Positions 4,799 to 7,011 of a stretch of DNA of 7,011 nt are shown one piece after another. The stretch comes from DATHGT01 sp035317605 (GTDB taxonomy: Bacteria; Methylomirabilota; Methylomirabilia; Rokubacteriales; CSP1-6). The notes under the pieces are model-generated. The model worked only from the letters and a program-made list of their open reading frames with translations. It was not told the DNA's origin and ran no database searches. A program made the translations under genes and the position numbers. The first letter of the stretch is position 1. Every line of letters starts with the position of its first letter. The DNA is taken from assembly GCA_035317605.1 (NCBI GenBank), contig DATHGT010000237.1, forward strand, positions 1 through 7,011. The letters run 5' to 3'.

Positions 4799-5419
4799 TC
4801 AGCGCCAGGCCCAGACCGGTTGCTCGAAGTGAACGACGCGGGTGGAGCGGCCGTGGACGACGACCTCGCGCGCCTGGAAGACCACCGCGGCGGTCGGCGC
4901 GTGGATGAGCGAGCCGAGCAGCGGGAGCTGGATGACCGGGCGCTCGCTCTCGGGAATCGAGACCAGGCGCGGGACCTCGGGCTTGTCCAGCTCACCGAGC
5001 GGGATGCGGTGGATGCTCGCCACCTCGGCGGGATTCGGCACGAGCGTGACGTGAGCGCCGCTCCACACCACGATGGGCGTGATCACGAAGCCCGAGCGCG
5101 TGGGGTAGTCGTCGAGCACGCCGAGCACCGCGTCCTCGCCGAGGGTGAGGCCGACCTCTTCGGACAGCTCGCGGAGCGCGGCGGCCTGCGCGGTCTCGTG
5201 GGGATCTAGGCGTCCGCCCGGCAGCGCCCACTGGCCGCCGTGATTGCGCAGCCCCCGCGCGCGCTTGGTCAGCAACAGGCACGCGCGGCCTTCGTCGTCG
5301 GGCAGCAGCACGACCGCCACGGCTGCGGGCCGGAGACCGTCGGGCGCGAGGGCGTGGCGCTCGAACCCGGCGAGATGCGCGCGCGCCCGCTCGCGCAGCG
5401 CCTCGTCGAAGGCGCTCAC
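4799..5419 (-). CDS. NUDIX hydrolase, CoA pyrophosphatase-like
   Basis: Soluble hydrolase of 206 residues. A complete Nudix box (Gx5Ex7REUxEExGU) lies at 69-91: G69, E75, R83-E84, E87-E88, G90, with the glutamates binding Mg or Mn. Just before it, LLTKRARGLRNHGGQWALPGG (49-69) fits the motif LLTxR(SA)x3Rx3Gx3FPGG that marks CoA pyrophosphatases (NudL, NUDT7/8), with Leu in place of Phe before PGG. The expected reaction splits CoA or acyl-CoA into phosphopantetheine and 3',5'-ADP, but other NDP-X substrates are possible. The start is GTG 5419-5417, only 4 nt after the stop of the alpha/beta hydrolase gene, with no strong Shine-Dalgarno, so translation is probably coupled. The frame is open further upstream, but that part lies antisense to nothing useful and inside the neighbour. 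CMD follows 28 nt downstream. Confidence 0.9.
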   Translation of the reverse strand: MSAFDEALRERARAHLAGFERHALAPDGLRPAAVAVVLLPDDEGRACLLLTKRARGLRNHGGQWALPGGRLDPHETAQAAALRELSEEVGLTLGEDAVLGVLDDYPTRSGFVITPIVVWSGAHVTLVPNPAEVASIHRIPLGELDKPEVPRLVSIPESERPVIQLPLLGSLIHAPTAAVVFQAREVVVHGRSTRVVHFEQPVWAWR

Positions 5420-5423
5420 GCGA

Positions 5424-7011
5424 TCACGATCCCCACGTCTGGAACAGATCCCACTGGCGGCCGGCCCGCGCCACCACGGCGTCGACGTCTTCCGCGAGCA
5501 TGTGGCGCAGGGCCACCAGCTCCGCGCACGCCGCGCACACGCGCGCGAGGTACTGGTCGCGGGAGGCGTAGCGCTCGGCGATCGACGGGCGCGGATCGCC
5601 GCGCCGCGCGCGCTCGTCGGCGTCACGGCAGAACGGCAGCGTCGAGCCCATCATCGACATCAGATCGCCGGGCGCGCCCTGATCGGGATGGCGCGGGTTC
5701 CAGCCGGTGAACGTGCCGAGCGGCACCCGCAGCTCGACCGCGCGAATGCCCGCCACCTCGTTGCCGTCGGCATCCACCGCGGAGACGAGGGGAGCGTACG
5801 GCGCGCCGGCCTTCGGCGGCAGCGTGGCGCAGATCCCGCGCGATGATTCGGGACCGAAGTCGAGACGCACGGGACGCTCGATCTGGTCGGGGAAGCGCAC
5901 GCCGGGGATCGCCGTGAACGTCTTCTCGGTCGTCTCGGCCGGCACCGCTGACCCGTCGGCGATGCACGGTACCGCGCTCGGCGGCGGCGCCACGCCGTCG
6001 CGCACCCATGCGTCCACGTTGACGAGCGCGGCGCGGAGCAGCGGCGCGTAGTCCACGACGTTGAAGCGCTGGAGCCCACGGCCGCCCGTGTTGGCATCGG
6101 CGTCGGGCGGCGGCAGCGTGCCGGGCGTGTGCTGGCAGCCCGCGAACAGGTAGACGCGCGCCTCGGGGACGGTCTCGACGTCCACGCGCGCGTCCACGTC
6201 GGTGTGAACGAGCGAGCCGTCGCCCTGCCAGTACTCGGCCGCGGTGTTGGTGCTCACGATCTTCGGCAGACCGCCGCGCGAGGCCTGGCGGGCGAGCAGC
6301 GAGCCGCGCGCTCCGGTGAGCGGGTCGACCTGCTCGACGAGCGTGAACGGAAACAGGCTGCCCATCGACTGCTTGGCGTTCAGCGAGGGCTGGCCGAAGC
6401 GCACGTTGAACTCGCCGCGCCGCGCGCTCGCCACGTGCGGCATCATCGCGTCGAACACCTGCCGGCCACGCTCGTCCTGGTTCAGCCCGAGATAGAGAAA
6501 GTCGCGCAGGAAGCGCCCGGTCTGCGAGACGCCGAGCACGTACGCGCGCGCCAGCGTCCCTGCACACGGGTCGCCGGAGTCCGCGCCGCCGAAGCGCAGC
6601 CACGCCGCGGTGTCGCGCACGGCGAGCAATCCCGCGCCGATCACGGCCGGATCCTTGGCGCGATAGACCAGCTCGTAGATGTGACCGGGCGTGAAGCCGC
6701 CGTCGATCTCCACGTGAGTCGCGTCGGAGAATCGCCACGTCGCGCGCGGAACGGCGACGCGCTCGGCGCCCACGCGCTCGCGCACGGTGAGCCGCGCCTC
6801 CTGATCGTCGAGGGCGACGGTGGGCTGCGGTCTGTGATACCGGTCGGCCATGGGCAGGCGTGTGGCCGGCAGGTTCGGACGGAACTCGCAGCGCACGAAT
6901 CCGGTGACGCCGATGGCGACGGGAGCGTCGAGCGCCATCAGGCCGTCGACGCGCGGCACGTCGGCCTGCCAGCCCACCCACGCGACGGTGTAGCCGTGAC
7001 GCATGAGAAAG
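5424..7011 (-). CDS. Alpha/beta hydrolase domain protein (Abhydrolase_10-like), N-terminus beyond window edge
   Basis: Large hydrolase of unknown substrate. Counting from the first in-window Met (7004), 526 residues are visible, but the frame stays open to the edge (Phe-Leu before Met-Arg-His-Gly-Tyr) and HGYTVAWVGWQADV is an internal strand of the fold, so the true start and any signal peptide lie to the right. The nucleophile elbow is GVSQTGRFLRDFLYLGLN with S160. E258 (TNTAAEYWQG) and H292 (GCQHTPG) are the best candidates for the acid and base of the triad, in the right order. The C-terminal third (about 365-526) holds VRFPDQIERP, GTFTGWNPRHP and LPFCRDADER, then a helical end. This matches from memory the alpha/beta hydrolase domain family PF20091 (members ~600 residues or more, poorly characterised). 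It ends 4 nt before the NUDIX start and is the first visible gene of the operon. Confidence 0.85.
   Translation of the reverse strand, partial: FLMRHGYTVAWVGWQADVPRVDGLMALDAPVAIGVTGFVRCEFRPNLPATRLPMADRYHRPQPTVALDDQEARLTVRERVGAERVAVPRATWRFSDATHVEIDGGFTPGHIYELVYRAKDPAVIGAGLLAVRDTAAWLRFGGADSGDPCAGTLARAYVLGVSQTGRFLRDFLYLGLNQDERGRQVFDAMMPHVASARRGEFNVRFGQPSLNAKQSMGSLFPFTLVEQVDPLTGARGSLLARQASRGGLPKIVSTNTAAEYWQGDGSLVHTDVDARVDVETVPEARVYLFAGCQHTPGTLPPPDADANTGGRGLQRFNVVDYAPLLRAALVNVDAWVRDGVAPPPSAVPCIADGSAVPAETTEKTFTAIPGVRFPDQIERPVRLDFGPESSRGICATLPPKAGAPYAPLVSAVDADGNEVAGIRAVELRVPLGTFTGWNPRHPDQGAPGDLMSMMGSTLPFCRDADERARRGDPRPSIAERYASRDQYLARVCAACAELVALRHMLAEDVDAVVARAGRQWDLFQTWGS

Noticed and set aside
5623..6981. 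452-codon minus-strand frame inside the alpha/beta hydrolase gene
   Set aside because: Out-of-frame shadow with extreme Arg/Ala content. The hydrolase frame carries GVSQTG and the other family motifs.
1..7011. tRNA, rRNA, CRISPR arrays, transposase genes, attachment sites and riboswitches
   Set aside because: No cloverleaf or CCA-end sequence, no regularly spaced direct repeats and no transposase or integrase motifs were seen. Apart from the palindrome, nearly all bases are coding.

Overview
The window is a gene-dense, very GC-rich stretch (G or C at most third codon positions) from a bacterial chromosome. It contains no rRNA, tRNA, phage or CRISPR sequence. The enzyme families present (MetC-type lyase, FAH-family sugar-acid-type enzyme, Ada regulator, CoA-type NUDIX, CMD protein, Abhydrolase_10-like hydrolase) fit a metabolically versatile soil or sediment bacterium. 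A proteobacterial, NC10/Rokubacteria-like or similar lineage is a guess, because no phylogenetic marker gene lies here.

Layout: (1) Positions 1-2898, minus strand, read right to left: an AdaA-type methylphosphotriester sensor/AraC regulator (2898-2218), an FAH-family protein of the long ~390-residue type (2213-1035), and a cystathionine beta-lyase cut by the left edge (1038-1). The genes are separated by 4 nt and then overlap by 4 nt (GTGA), so they are probably one transcription unit. (2) Positions 2899-2991 form a short divergent control region with a perfect 8-bp inverted repeat over the regulator's start codon and putative -10. (3) Positions 2992-4215, plus strand, encode a 12-helix MFS transporter. 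(4) Positions 4216-4380 are a gene-free gap filled by a remarkable 150-nt nested palindrome (37-bp perfect arms, a 6-bp outer arm and a 12-bp terminator-like hairpin at the centre) between convergent genes. (5) Positions 4381-7011, minus strand: a large alpha/beta hydrolase cut by the right edge (7011-5424), a CoA-pyrophosphatase-like NUDIX hydrolase (5419-4799) and a small carboxymuconolactone-decarboxylase-family protein with an excellent Shine-Dalgarno (4770-4381). This is a second probable operon.

Putative TANNNT -10 boxes lie only 6-9 nt before the start codons that open transcription units, suggesting leaderless mRNAs, whereas the CMD gene inside an operon has a classical AGGAGG. Functionally, the left operon plus the divergent transporter could be a small carboxylate uptake and conversion module under the Ada-type regulator, but this is inference from arrangement. 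The most unusual object is the long palindrome at 4235-4384. It may be a non-autonomous mobile element inserted at the stop codon of the CMD gene, an oversized bidirectional terminator, or both.
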